Origin: Streptomyces sp. ITFR-16
GTDB lineage: Bacteria; Actinomycetota; Actinomycetes; Streptomycetales; Streptomycetaceae
Length of the DNA stretch: 64,000 nucleotides
Direction: 5' to 3'
Assembly: GCF_031844705.1 (NCBI RefSeq)
Contig: NZ_CP134609.1
Location: 7,006,001-7,070,000, forward strand
Shown here: positions 25,674 through 34,792 of the stretch, in pieces
Position numbering within the stretch: position 1 is the stretch's first letter
Layout of the letters: every line of letters begins with the position of its first letter
Notes under the pieces: model-generated
The model's database searches: none
Told to the model about the DNA's origin: nothing
Seen by the model: the letters and a program-made list of their open reading frames with translations, nothing else
Position numbers and translations under genes: made by a program

Positions 25674-26465
25674 ATGATGGGACCGGCACACTCTCTGTCA
25701 GGGGCAGCTGCCTGGCTGGGGGTGGGTGCGGCCGCGGCAGCCGCGGGCCATGCCATGCCGTGGCCCGTCCTGGTCGTCGGGGCGCTGATCACCGCCGGTG
25801 CGGCGCTCGCCCCGGACCTCGACCACAAGTCGGCGACCATCTCGCGCGCCTTCGGCCCGATCTCCCGCGGCCTCTGCGAGATCGTCGACAAGCTCTCGCA
25901 CGCCGTCTACAAGGCCACCCGCATGCGGGGCGACTCCACCCGCAACGGCGGCCACCGGACCCTGACGCACACCTGGCTGTGGGCGGTCCTGATCGGCGCG
26001 GGCGCCTCCGCCGCGGCGATCACCGGCGGCCGGTGGGCCGTGCTCGGCATCCTCTTCGTCCACCTGGTGCTCGCCGTCGAGGGACTGCTCTGGCGGGCCG
26101 CCCGGGTCTCCAGCGACGTCCTGGTGTGGCTGCTCGGCGCCACCAGCGCCTGGATCCTCGCGGGCATCCTCGACAAGCCGGGCAACGGCTCGGACTGGCT
26201 GTTCACCGACCCCGGCCAGGAGTACCTCTGGCTCGGTCTGCCGATCGTGCTCGGCGCCCTCGTCCACGACATCGGCGACGCGCTGACCGTCTCCGGCTGC
26301 CCGATCCTGTGGCCGATCCCGGTGGGGCGCAAGCGCTGGTACCCCGTCGGCCCGCCCAAGGCCATGCGCTTCCGGGCCGGCAGCTGGGTGGAGCTGAAGG
26401 TGCTGATGCCCGCGTTCATGGTGCTCGGGGGAGTGGGCGCGGCAGCCGCGATGAACGTCATCTGA
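25674..26465 (+). CDS. YdjM-family membrane-bound metal-dependent hydrolase-like protein
   Basis: This protein of about 263 residues has five or so membrane helices. It shows the YdjM/LexA-regulated family pattern: HSLSGAAAWLG, the metal-ligand-like APDLDHKSATISR, and GHRTLTHTW with conserved His. A second His/Asp cluster is in VHDIGDALT. The enzymatic activity of the family is not established. The ATG at 25674 fits the conserved start MMGPAHS. In-frame ATGs at 25587 and 25557 would add a poorly conserved tail. The gene ends in a strong hairpin shared with the convergent ABC exporter operon. Confidence 0.82.
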   Translation: MMGPAHSLSGAAAWLGVGAAAAAAGHAMPWPVLVVGALITAGAALAPDLDHKSATISRAFGPISRGLCEIVDKLSHAVYKATRMRGDSTRNGGHRTLTHTWLWAVLIGAGASAAAITGGRWAVLGILFVHLVLAVEGLLWRAARVSSDVLVWLLGATSAWILAGILDKPGNGSDWLFTDPGQEYLWLGLPIVLGALVHDIGDALTVSGCPILWPIPVGRKRWYPVGPPKAMRFRAGSWVELKVLMPAFMVLGGVGAAAAMNVI

Positions 26466-26510
26466 CCGCCCGGCAGGGGCCGGACCGGAAGGCCGGTCCC
26501 TGCCGGGCGG
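26466..26510. terminator. Bidirectional terminator
   Basis: A long hairpin with a CCGCCCGGCAGGG stem pairing to CCCTGCCGGGCGG, further extended by CCGG/CCGG (26466-26510), fills the gap between two convergent genes. Confidence 0.75.
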
Positions 26511-26515
26511 AACCG

Positions 26516-28297
26516 TCAGCCGTGCCAGGAGCGCCACAGCGCCGCGTAGGCGCCGTCCGCCGCCACCAGCTCGTCATGGCTGCCCAGCTCACTGATCCGG
26601 CCCTGCTCCACGACGGCGATCACATCCGCGTCGTGCGCCGTGTGCAGCCGGTGGGCGATCGCCACGACCGTACGGCCGTCCAGCACCCGGGCCAGCGAAC
26701 GCTCCAGATGACGGGCCGCGCGCGGGTCGAGCAGCGACGTCGCCTCGTCCAGCACCAGCGTGTGCGGATCGGCCAGGACCAGCCGGGCCAGCGCGATCTG
26801 CTGGGCCTGCGCCGGGGTGATGACCAGACCGCCCGAGCCCACCTCGGAGTCCAGCCCCTCCTCCAGCGCCCGCGCCCAGACCTCCGCGTCGACCGCGGCG
26901 AGCGATGCCCACAGCTCCGCGTCCTGTGCGTCGGTACGGGCCAGCAGCAGGTTGTCCCGCAGCGAGCCGACGAACACATGGTGCTCCTGGTTCACCAGCG
27001 CCACATGCGTACGCACCCGCTCCGTCGTCATCCGCGACAGCTCCGCGCCCCCGAGCGTGATCTCGCCTGCGCGCGGGGCGTAGATCCCCGCCAGCAGCCG
27101 GCCCAGCGTCGACTTGCCCGCACCGGACGGGCCGACGAGCGCCAGCCGCGTACCCGGGGCGACATCCAGCGACACCTGGTGCAGGACATCGACACCGGCC
27201 CGGTAGCCGAAGTGCACCGCGTCGGCGCGCACGTCCCGGCCGTCCGGGGACACCGAGGCGTCCCCCGCGTCCGGCTCGATGTCGCGGACGCCCACCAGCC
27301 GCGCCAGCGACACCTGGGCGACCTGCAACTCGTCGTACCACCGCAGGATCAGACCGATCGGATCGACCATCATCTGCGCCAGCAGCGCACCGGTCGTCAG
27401 CTGGCCCACGGTGAGCCAGCCCTCGATGACGAACCAGCCGCCGAGCAGCAGGACCGCGCCGAGGATCGTCACGTACGTGGCATTGATGACCGGGAACAGC
27501 ACGGACCGCAGGAACAGCGTGTACCGCTCCCAGGCCGTCCACTCCTTGACCCGCCGGTCCGACAGCGCCACCCGGCGCGCGCCCAGCCGGTGCGCCTCTA
27601 TGGTCCGCCCGGCGTCCACCGTCTCCGCGAGCATCCCCGCGACCGCCGCGTAACCGGCGGCCTCCGAGCGGTACGCCGACGGCGCCCGGCGGAAGTACCA
27701 GCGGCAGCCGATGATCAGCACCGGCAGCGCGACGAGCACCGAGAGTGCCAGCGGGGGTGCGGTGACGGCCAGCGCGGCGACCAGCAGCCCCGCCCACACC
27801 ACACCGATGGCCAGCTGCGGCACCGCCTCGCGCATCGCGTTGGCCAGCCGGTCGATGTCCGTGGTGATCCGGGACAGCAGATCGCCCGTCCCGGCCCGCT
27901 CCAGCACACCCGGGGGCAGCCGTACCGACCGCACGAGGAAGTCCTCGCGCAGATCGGCGAGCATCTCCTCACCGAGCATCGCGCTGCGCAGCCGCATCAT
28001 CCGGGTGGTGACCGTCTGCAGGACCAGCGCGAGCGCGAACACCCCCGCGGTGCGCTCCAGATGGAGGTCCCTGACGCCGTCGGACAGGTCCTCGACCAGT
28101 CCGCCCAGCAGATACGGGCCGACGATGGAGGAGATCACCGCGACCGTGTTGAGCAGGGTGACCACCGTGAAGGGCACCCGGTGGCGCCGGATCAGCTCCC
28201 GCGTGTAGGCCCGTACGGTCGTGGGGGTCCCGACCGGCAGGGTCGTGGCCGACTCCGGGGCGGCGGGGTCGTAGGCCGGTGGTGCGACGCCGATCAT
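26516..28297 (-). CDS. ABC exporter half-transporter with degenerate signature motif
   Basis: This 593-residue protein has six membrane helices (about 35-330) followed by an ATPase domain. Walker A is canonical (GPSGAGKST, about 389-397) and Walker B carries the catalytic Glu (TLVLDEATS, about 513-521). The signature LSGGQ is replaced by TPAQA within LVITPAQAQQ (about 491-500). The H-loop His is present (IAHRLHTAHD). Its start overlaps the stop of the partner gene by four bases (ATGA), so they are translationally coupled. They should form a heterodimer in which this subunit supplies the ATP-binding Walker motifs of the single competent site. The substrate is unknown. Confidence 0.92.
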   Translation of the reverse strand: MIGVAPPAYDPAAPESATTLPVGTPTTVRAYTRELIRRHRVPFTVVTLLNTVAVISSIVGPYLLGGLVEDLSDGVRDLHLERTAGVFALALVLQTVTTRMMRLRSAMLGEEMLADLREDFLVRSVRLPPGVLERAGTGDLLSRITTDIDRLANAMREAVPQLAIGVVWAGLLVAALAVTAPPLALSVLVALPVLIIGCRWYFRRAPSAYRSEAAGYAAVAGMLAETVDAGRTIEAHRLGARRVALSDRRVKEWTAWERYTLFLRSVLFPVINATYVTILGAVLLLGGWFVIEGWLTVGQLTTGALLAQMMVDPIGLILRWYDELQVAQVSLARLVGVRDIEPDAGDASVSPDGRDVRADAVHFGYRAGVDVLHQVSLDVAPGTRLALVGPSGAGKSTLGRLLAGIYAPRAGEITLGGAELSRMTTERVRTHVALVNQEHHVFVGSLRDNLLLARTDAQDAELWASLAAVDAEVWARALEEGLDSEVGSGGLVITPAQAQQIALARLVLADPHTLVLDEATSLLDPRAARHLERSLARVLDGRTVVAIAHRLHTAHDADVIAVVEQGRISELGSHDELVAADGAYAALWRSWHG

Positions 28298-30153
28298 GCC
28301 CTCTCCTCGATTTCCTCGATCGTGCTGATGTCTTCGTCCCGGCCCGCCGCCTCGGCGGCCGCGGTCTCGTCGTCGGTCTCGCGGGTGACGACCGCCCGGT
28401 AGCGCGGTTCGCTGCGCAGCAGTTCGCGGTGCGTGCCGACGGCCACCACCGTGCCGTCGTGGACCAGCGCCACCCGGTCGGCGAGGTCGAGCAGCAGCGG
28501 CGAGGAGGCGAACGCGACAGTCGTACGGCCCGCGCGCAGCTCCTTGATGCCCGCTGCCACCCGCGCCTCGGTGTGCGAGTCGACGGCGGACGTCGGCTCG
28601 TCCAGGACCAGCGCCTCCGGGTCGGTCACCAGCGACCGGGCCAGGGCGAGCCGCTGGCGCTGGCCGCCGGAGAGCGACCGGCCGCGTTCGGTGATCCGGG
28701 TGTCCATCGGGTCGCCGTCCGGGTGGACGGACGCCTGGGCCAGTGCGGCGAGGATGTCGTCGCACTGGGCCGCCGCGAGCGCGTCCACGGCGGCCACGCG
28801 GCCGGACGACGGCACGTCCAGCAGTTCGCGCAGCGTGCCCGAGAGCAGGACCGGGTCCTTGTCCTGGACCAGGACCGAGGTCCGCGCCGCGTCCAGTTCC
28901 AGCTCGTCCAGGGGGACGCCGCCCAGCAGGACGGACGGCAGATCCGCAGGGGTCCCGCCCTCCTCCGGGGTCTCGCCGCCCTCCTCGTTCCGCGCCGCGC
29001 CGGGCTGGGCGTGGCCGCCGAGCCGGTCCGCGAGCCGTCCGGCCTCGTCGGGATCGCCGCAGACCACCGCGGTGAACAGCCCCTCGGGCGCCATCAGACC
29101 GGTGACCGGGTCGTACAGGTCGCCGCCCTCGGGCGCCTCGGCCGTCGAGGGACGGGCGACCCGGCTCAGCGACAGCACCCGGACCGCGCGCTGGGCGGAG
29201 GGGCGGGAGAAGGAGTACGCCATCGCGATCTCCTCGAAGTGGCGCAGGGGGAACAGCATCAGGGTCGCGGCGCTGTACACCGTCACCAGCTGGCCGACCT
29301 CGATCTTCCCGTCCCGGGCCAGCGAGGCGCCGTGCACGACGAGCGAGATCAGCAGGATGCCCGGCAGCAGCACCTGGATCGCCGAGATCAGCGACCACAT
29401 CCGGGCGCTGCGCACCGCCGCCTTGCGGACCTCCTGCGAGGCGCGGCGGTAGCGGTCCAGGAACAGTTCCTCGCCGCCGATGCCGCGCAGCACGCGCAGC
29501 CCGGCCACGGTGTCCGAGGCCAGCTCGGTCGCCTTGCCGCCCTTCTCGCGCTGGAGGTCGGCGCGGCGGGTGGCGGCGGGCAGGAGCGGCAGGACGCCCA
29601 GGGCGAGCACCGGCATGGCGAGCGCCACCAGGATGCCCAGGGAGGGCAGGTACAGGATCAGCCCGACGCAGATGAGGACCAGCGCGGCCGCGGCGGCGGC
29701 GAAACGGGAGAGCGCCTCGACGAACCAGCCGATCTTCTCCACGTCGCCCGTGGAGACCGCGACGACCTCGCCCGCGGCGACCCGGCGGGTCAGTGCCGAG
29801 CCGAGTTCGGCGGTCTTGCGGGCCAGCAGCTGCTGGACCCGCGCGGCGGCGGTGATCCAGTTGGTGACGGCGGCCCGGTGCAGCATGGTGTCGCCCAGCG
29901 CGATCAGGGTGCCGAGCGCCGCGATCAGACCGCCGGCCAGCAGGAGCCGGCCGCCGGCCCGGTCGACGACCGCCTGGACGGCGAAGCCGACGCCGAGCGG
30001 CAGCCCCGCGATGGCGCACTGGTGCAGAAGACCCCAGGACATGGACTTGAGCTGTCCGCGGATCTGGTTGCGGCCGAGCCAGAGCAGGAAGCGAGGGCCC
30101 GACCGGACGTCGGGATCGCCGGGATCCGAGTACGGAAGATCGCGAATGTGCAT
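28294..30153 (-). CDS. ABC exporter half-transporter lacking a Walker A motif
   Basis: This 619-residue protein has six membrane helices (about 35-310) and a nucleotide-binding domain. The place of the P-loop reads VVCGDPDEAGRL (about 363-374), with no GKST. The signature is canonical (SLSGGQRQRLALARSL, LSGGQ at about 494-498), Walker B is intact (ALVLDEPTS), and the H-loop position reads FASSPLLLD without His. An acidic, Gly-rich insert (ARNEEGGETPEEGG) follows the lost P-loop. It complements the downstream partner, whose signature is lost. ATG 30153 is used; the frame further upstream is not homologous. Confidence 0.92.
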   Translation of the reverse strand: MHIRDLPYSDPGDPDVRSGPRFLLWLGRNQIRGQLKSMSWGLLHQCAIAGLPLGVGFAVQAVVDRAGGRLLLAGGLIAALGTLIALGDTMLHRAAVTNWITAAARVQQLLARKTAELGSALTRRVAAGEVVAVSTGDVEKIGWFVEALSRFAAAAAALVLICVGLILYLPSLGILVALAMPVLALGVLPLLPAATRRADLQREKGGKATELASDTVAGLRVLRGIGGEELFLDRYRRASQEVRKAAVRSARMWSLISAIQVLLPGILLISLVVHGASLARDGKIEVGQLVTVYSAATLMLFPLRHFEEIAMAYSFSRPSAQRAVRVLSLSRVARPSTAEAPEGGDLYDPVTGLMAPEGLFTAVVCGDPDEAGRLADRLGGHAQPGAARNEEGGETPEEGGTPADLPSVLLGGVPLDELELDAARTSVLVQDKDPVLLSGTLRELLDVPSSGRVAAVDALAAAQCDDILAALAQASVHPDGDPMDTRITERGRSLSGGQRQRLALARSLVTDPEALVLDEPTSAVDSHTEARVAAGIKELRAGRTTVAFASSPLLLDLADRVALVHDGTVVAVGTHRELLRSEPRYRAVVTRETDDETAAAEAAGRDEDISTIEEIEERA

Positions 30154-30419
30154 GACGTCCCAAGGATCGGAAGGTACTGAGACCCGCGAGGGTCTCCAGG
30201 CAGGCGAGGATGCGGCGCCCCTGTGCGGGGGAGCGCCGGGGGAACCAAACCGCGCAAGCCTCGCGTATTGCCGAGGGTGCGGCAAACCCTTTTACGGGTC
30301 GTCCAGGGGGCGCGGGCCCGGCCGGTCGCGAGCCGGTGAGGAGTAAAGATTCGGCACGCATTCGGCGGGCGCCGCGCGGGTGGTCGGACCGGGGCGCCAC
30401 CGGGTGCGAGCATGGGGGG

Positions 30420-31160
30420 ATGCATATAGCCGGTGCGGTACGAGTGGTGGTCTCGGCGGCCGCCTGTGGTGTCCTGCTCACGACCCTGACGTCCTGCGGC
30501 GACGGACAGGACGCGCGGAAGGGCGACGCGCGGTCGGCCGGCGCCCACAAGGACAAGGCGGTGGAACAGACCACCGGCCTGAAGCGCATCCCGGACGTGG
30601 GCGACCGGCTCCAGTCGCGGATCCCCGCAGGATCCCGCCAGGTCGTGGCTGTCTACGGCGACGGCAAGAACTCCGCCGACTCCACCGTCGTGCTGTACAC
30701 CAAGTCCGGCTCCACCTGGGACAAGGCCGCCGGCTGGAAGGCGCACAACGGCAAGAAGGGCTGGGCCGCCGACCACCACGAGGACGACAAGCGCAGCCCC
30801 GTCGGCGTCTTCACCCTCAGCGACGCGGGCGGCGTGCTGCCCGACCCCGGTGCGCAGCTCCCGTACACCCAGTCGGCGTCCATGCAGGCCCCGCACTACT
30901 GGGCCAAGTCCCACTGGCACGACTTCGACTACGTCATCGCCATCGACTACAACCGTGTCAAGGGCACCCCGCCCAATGACCCGACGCGCCCGCAGGGACA
31001 GTCCAAGGGCGGCAGCATCTGGCTGCACATGGACCACGGCAGCGGCACCTCGGCCTGTGTGAGCCTGCCGAAGGCGGCCATGGAGAAGCTGCTGCGCACC
31101 CTGGACCCCGAGCAGCACCCGGTCGTGGTGATGGGCGACCGCGCGAGCCTCAAGGCCTGA
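30420..31160 (+). CDS. L,D-transpeptidase-type lipoprotein
   Basis: This 246-residue exported lipoprotein has the signal sequence VVVSAAACGVLLTTLTSCGD with lipobox LTSC. The C-terminal half shows a YkuD-like L,D-transpeptidase core: RSPVGVFTLSDAGG, the His in IWLHMDHGSG, and the catalytic Cys in SACVSLP. The family forms 3-3 crosslinks in peptidoglycan or is involved in wall attachment. The motif is a variant of the usual HxxxS(H/R)GC(I/V). The ATG at 30420 is preceded by GGGGGG. The gene converges on the FAD/Fe-S oxidoreductase. Confidence 0.82.
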   Translation: MHIAGAVRVVVSAAACGVLLTTLTSCGDGQDARKGDARSAGAHKDKAVEQTTGLKRIPDVGDRLQSRIPAGSRQVVAVYGDGKNSADSTVVLYTKSGSTWDKAAGWKAHNGKKGWAADHHEDDKRSPVGVFTLSDAGGVLPDPGAQLPYTQSASMQAPHYWAKSHWHDFDYVIAIDYNRVKGTPPNDPTRPQGQSKGGSIWLHMDHGSGTSACVSLPKAAMEKLLRTLDPEQHPVVVMGDRASLKA

Positions 31161-31169
31161 CGGGGCCGC

Positions 31170-31204
31170 CCCGCCCGGCCGCCGTGGTCAGGGCCCCGGG
31201 CGGG
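31170..31204. terminator. Hairpin between convergent genes
   Basis: A 9-bp stem CCCGCCCGG/CCGGGCGGG (31170-31178 with 31196-31204) has a 17-nt loop. It follows the transpeptidase stop and overlaps the last codons of the opposing gene. Confidence 0.45.
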
Positions 31205-34118
31205 TCGCCCGCTCCAGCTCCATCAACGCGGAGTAGTACGTACGGCCCGTCGCGCGGTCCATGCCGATCTCGCACATCCGGTTGGCCGAGAGATGGGCGT
31301 CGTACTCCCGGGCGTTGACCTCGGCGGCCTCCTTCGCGGTGGCCGACGCCGTCAGCTCCTTGTGCAGCAGGCCCCGGTCGCCCGCGAAGCCGCAGCACGC
31401 CGCGTCGTCCGGCAGGACGACCTCGTCCGCGCAGGCCTCCGCGACGGCGCGCAGCCGATCCACGTCGTCCAGATGTTCCATGGAGCAGGTCGGGTGGAGC
31501 ACCGCCGAACCGGTCCGGCGCAGCACCGTCAGCTCCGGCAGGAGCTCGTCCGCCGCCCAGACCAGGGAGTCGACCACGGTCAGCTCGCGGTGCAACTCCC
31601 GGTTGTCCTCGGTCAGATACGGCACCACTTCATGGGCGATGCCCAGCGTGCACGAGGAGGCGTCGACCACGAGCGGGAGTTTTCCGCCGGCCGTCCAGCC
31701 CCAGGCGGCCTCCACGATGCGGTTGGCCATCACGGCGTTCCCGGCGGCGTAGCCCTTGGAGTGCCAGATCGTCGCGCAGCAGGTCCCCGCGACGTCGTCC
31801 GGGATCCAGACGGGCTTTCCGGCCCGGGCGGACACGGCGACCACCGCCTGTTGCAGCGACGGTCCCCGATAGCCGTCCGGGCTGCCGAAGATGCGGTTCA
31901 CACAGGCCGGGTAGTAGACCGCGCTCGCACCCGCCCGGGAGGTGCGCGGGGCCCTGCGGGAGGCCGCACCGGGGACCTCGGGCAGCCACTCGGGCACCAG
32001 ATCGGGGCGTACGGCCCTGCGGGCGAGGCCGGTGACGCCTTGCAGCAGGCGGTCGTCGATCCTCGCCGCAGCGGCGACCGCGAGCCGCGCCGCCGCCTCC
32101 ACGGCGCGGAACCTCTTCGCGGTGAGCGCCGCGATCCGCTCCTCGCGCGGGGAGTGCCGCTGATGGCGGAAGTCCTTCATCATCGCGCCCGTGTCGATCC
32201 CCACGGGGCAGGCGAGCTTGCAGGTGGAGTCACCGGCGCAGGTGTCCACGGCGTCGTAGCCGTAGGCGTCCAGCAACCCCGTCTCCACCGGCGAGCCGTC
32301 GGGCTGCCGCATCATCTCCCGTCGCAGCACGATGCGTTGGCGCGGGGAGGTGGTCAGGTCGTGGCTGGGGCAGGTCGGTTCGCAGAAACCGCACTCGATG
32401 CAGGGGTCGGCGACCGCCTCGACGCGGGGGATGGTCTTCAGCCCGCGCAGATGGGCCCTGGGGTCGCGGTCCAGGACGATCCTCGGCGCCAGCACCCCGT
32501 CGGGGTCGATGAGCTGCTTCGTACGCCACATCAGTTCCGTGGCGCGCGGGCCCCATTCGAGCTCCAGGAAGGGGGCGATGTTGCGCCCCGTGGCGTGCTC
32601 GGCCTTGAGCGATCCGTCGAACCGCTCCACGGTCAGCCGGCAGAAGTCGGCCATGAAGGCGGCGTACCGGTCGACGTCGGCCGGCAGCGCCGCGTCGAAG
32701 GCCAGCAGGAAGTGGAGGTTGCCGTGGGCGGCGTGGCCCGCGACGGCGGCGTCGAAGCCGTGCTCCGCCTGGAGCTCCAGCAGCGCCTCGCAGGCGTCGG
32801 CCAGCCGGGAGGGCGGGACCGCGAAGTCCTCGGTGATCAGCGTCGTCCCCGAGGGCCGGGAGCCGCCGACCGCGGTGACGAAGGCCTTGCGGGCCTTCCA
32901 GTAGCCCGAGATGGTCCGGGCGTCCCGGGTGAACTCATTGGTCACGGAGGTCACGGGCCGTACCAGCTCCAGCTGCCGCACCACCTCGGCCGCCGCCCGC
33001 TCGTACGTCTCCTGGCCCGCCTCGTCCGGGGCACGGAACTCCACCAGCAGGGCCGCGGTCTGCCTCGGCAGCCCGGCCCAGTCGGCGGGCACGCCCTGGA
33101 CGCTGACGGAGGCGCGCAGGGTGTTGCCGTCCATCAGCTCCACGGCGATGGCGCCCGCGTCGTTGAACAGCGGGACGGCGGCGGCCGCCGCCGTCAGCGA
33201 GGGGAAGAAGAGCAGGGCGGTGGAGATCCGGCGGTCCAGCGGGAGCGTGTCGAAGACGACCTCGGAGATGAACCCGAAGGTCCCCTCGGACCCGACCATC
33301 AGCCCGCGCAGGATCTCCACGGGCGTCGAGCCGTCCAGGAAGGCGTCGAGGCGGTAGCCGTTGGTGTTCTTGATCTCGTACTTGGCGCGGATCCGGGCGG
33401 TGAGGGCGGCATCGGCCTCGATCTCCGCCTTGAGGGCCAGCAGCCCCGCGCAGAGCCCCGGCTCGGCGTGCGCCAGATCCTCGTCCGCCGCCGGGTCGCC
33501 CGTGTCCACCACGGTGCCGCTGGGCAGCACGAAGGTGAGCGAGGAGACGGTCCGGTACGAATTGCGCCGGGTGCCTGCGGTCATCCCGGAGGCGTTGTTC
33601 GCGACGACCCCGCCGATGGTGCAGGCGATCGCACTGGCCGGGTCGGGGCCCAGCAGGCGGCCGTACCGGGCGAGGGCGGCGTTGGCCCGTACGACTGTCG
33701 TCCCCGGGCGGATCCGGGCCCGCGCCCCCTCGTCGAGCACTTCGATGCCCGCCCAGTGGTGCCGGACGTCGACGAGGATGTCCTCGCCCTGCGCCTGGCC
33801 GTTCAGGCTGGTGCCGGCCGCACGGAAGACGACGTGGCGGCCCTTGCCGTGGGCGTAGGACAGGATCGCGGAGACGTCGTCGATGTCCTCGGGGACGACG
33901 ACCACCTGGGGGACGAAGCGGTACGGACTGGCGTCGGAGGCGTAGCGCACCAGGTCGGAGATCTTCCAGAGCACCTTCCGCTCGCCCAGCAGGGCCGTCA
34001 GCTCGCCGCGCAGCGGCTCCGGGGTGCCCGGTCCCCGGTCGTCGGCGACCCGGTCGTGGGAGGGCGCCCGCGGCGTGCGGGGGCTCAGGGCTTCCGGGTC
34101 CGGTTCCAGCAGCGGCAT
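31188..34118 (-). CDS. FAD-linked oxidase / Fe-S oxidoreductase fusion (GlcD-GlcF or D-LDH type)
   Basis: This 976-residue fusion has an N-terminal FAD-binding PCMH domain (VVFRAAGTSLNGQAQGEDIL, GGVVANNASGMTAGTRR), a GlcD-type C-terminal oxidase domain with AGHAAHGNLHFL, and two 4Fe-4S clusters (CIECGFCEPTCPS; CAGDSTCKLACPVG). Two CCG domains close the protein (YYPACVNRIFG, GTCCATIW; HPTCSMEH, ACCGFAGDRG). Such proteins oxidise D-lactate, glycolate or D-2-hydroxyglutarate and pass electrons to the quinone pool. It faces the MarR gene, which follows on the same strand 42 bases upstream. The substrate is undetermined. Confidence 0.92.
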   Translation of the reverse strand: MPLLEPDPEALSPRTPRAPSHDRVADDRGPGTPEPLRGELTALLGERKVLWKISDLVRYASDASPYRFVPQVVVVPEDIDDVSAILSYAHGKGRHVVFRAAGTSLNGQAQGEDILVDVRHHWAGIEVLDEGARARIRPGTTVVRANAALARYGRLLGPDPASAIACTIGGVVANNASGMTAGTRRNSYRTVSSLTFVLPSGTVVDTGDPAADEDLAHAEPGLCAGLLALKAEIEADAALTARIRAKYEIKNTNGYRLDAFLDGSTPVEILRGLMVGSEGTFGFISEVVFDTLPLDRRISTALLFFPSLTAAAAAVPLFNDAGAIAVELMDGNTLRASVSVQGVPADWAGLPRQTAALLVEFRAPDEAGQETYERAAAEVVRQLELVRPVTSVTNEFTRDARTISGYWKARKAFVTAVGGSRPSGTTLITEDFAVPPSRLADACEALLELQAEHGFDAAVAGHAAHGNLHFLLAFDAALPADVDRYAAFMADFCRLTVERFDGSLKAEHATGRNIAPFLELEWGPRATELMWRTKQLIDPDGVLAPRIVLDRDPRAHLRGLKTIPRVEAVADPCIECGFCEPTCPSHDLTTSPRQRIVLRREMMRQPDGSPVETGLLDAYGYDAVDTCAGDSTCKLACPVGIDTGAMMKDFRHQRHSPREERIAALTAKRFRAVEAAARLAVAAAARIDDRLLQGVTGLARRAVRPDLVPEWLPEVPGAASRRAPRTSRAGASAVYYPACVNRIFGSPDGYRGPSLQQAVVAVSARAGKPVWIPDDVAGTCCATIWHSKGYAAGNAVMANRIVEAAWGWTAGGKLPLVVDASSCTLGIAHEVVPYLTEDNRELHRELTVVDSLVWAADELLPELTVLRRTGSAVLHPTCSMEHLDDVDRLRAVAEACADEVVLPDDAACCGFAGDRGLLHKELTASATAKEAAEVNAREYDAHLSANRMCEIGMDRATGRTYYSALMELERATRPGP

Positions 34119-34160
34119 GTCAGGTCCCCTCGGCGGCTCGGGGCGGTGCCCCGCGCCCGG

Positions 34161-34607
34161 TCAGCAGCGGCGGCGCTCCGGCATCCCGTCCACCAGAGCG
34201 GTCAGCAGCCCGCCGAGCACCTCGCGCTGGTCGGCGGTCAATGGAGCCAGGATCTCCTCTGCCGCCGCCCGGCGCGCGTCGCGCAGTGACCGCAGTGTGG
34301 CGATGCCCTCGTCCGTGATCTCGATCCGGACCACCCGGCGGCTGTCCGGATCGGGGACGCGGCGGACCCGGCCGCCGGCCTCCAGGCCGTCCACCAGCGT
34401 GGTCACGGCCCGGGGGACGACGTCGAGGCGCTGGGCGAGATCCGCCATCCGGGGCGGTCCCTCGTAGTGCGCGACGGTGCGCAGCAGGCGGAACTGGGCG
34501 GGGGTGATACCGATCGGCTCCAGCTGACGGCTCTGAATGCGCTGAAGCCTGCGTGTCAGCCGCAGCAGCTGTTCGGCGAGCACGCCGTCGGGGTCGGGGG
34601 AATCCAT
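34161..34607 (-). CDS. MarR-family transcriptional regulator
   Basis: This 148-residue winged-helix regulator has the family features GITPAQFRLLRTVAHYEG, MADLAQRLDVVPRAVTTLVD and the wing RVPDPDSRRVVRIEITDEG. It is divergent from an ABC exporter gene, and a perfect inverted repeat lies between them, as in MarR-controlled drug efflux systems. There is no ribosome site. TATTGT lies six bases before the ATG, so the mRNA may be leaderless. Confidence 0.9.
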   Translation of the reverse strand: MDSPDPDGVLAEQLLRLTRRLQRIQSRQLEPIGITPAQFRLLRTVAHYEGPPRMADLAQRLDVVPRAVTTLVDGLEAGGRVRRVPDPDSRRVVRIEITDEGIATLRSLRDARRAAAEEILAPLTADQREVLGGLLTALVDGMPERRRC

Positions 34608-34632
34608 GGAGGAACAATATCAGGACCTTGTG

Positions 34633-34655
34633 CATTGTGAGTATAGGTAACAATG
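34633..34655. promoter_or_regulatory. Probable MarR operator
   Basis: Perfect arms CATTGT (34633-34638) and ACAATG (34650-34655) are separated by 11 bases, forming a 23-bp inverted repeat in the A/T-richest part of the marR-ABC intergenic region. It overlaps the exporter promoter candidate. Confidence 0.65.
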
Positions 34656-34664
34656 AGCTATGCT
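34635..34664 (+). promoter_or_regulatory. Candidate promoter of the ABC exporter gene
   Basis: TTGTGA (34635-34640) and TATGCT (34659-34664), with an 18-base spacer, resemble a vegetative promoter. The inverted repeat lies across the -35 and spacer. Confidence 0.5.
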
Positions 34665-34792
34665 CTCATCCGGTTCGGCTGTCATGGGCGGCGATTCCCC
34701 CGCCCGGACGGCCGCAGACCGCGGACGCGTACGCCGCTTCGGGCGCCCGCAGCCGCCCGTCCCCCGTAGTCGCACGTCCGACGAAGGAGCCC

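Noticed and set aside
28298..30589. Continuation of the 593-residue ABC frame upstream as a giant 1,357-residue protein
   Set aside because: Upstream of 28297 the frame is a shifted shadow of the partner ABC gene. The real start overlaps its stop by ATGA.
31293..34289. A 998-codon open frame antisense to the FAD/Fe-S gene
   Set aside because: It is the complement of a clear multidomain enzyme and has no motif of its own.
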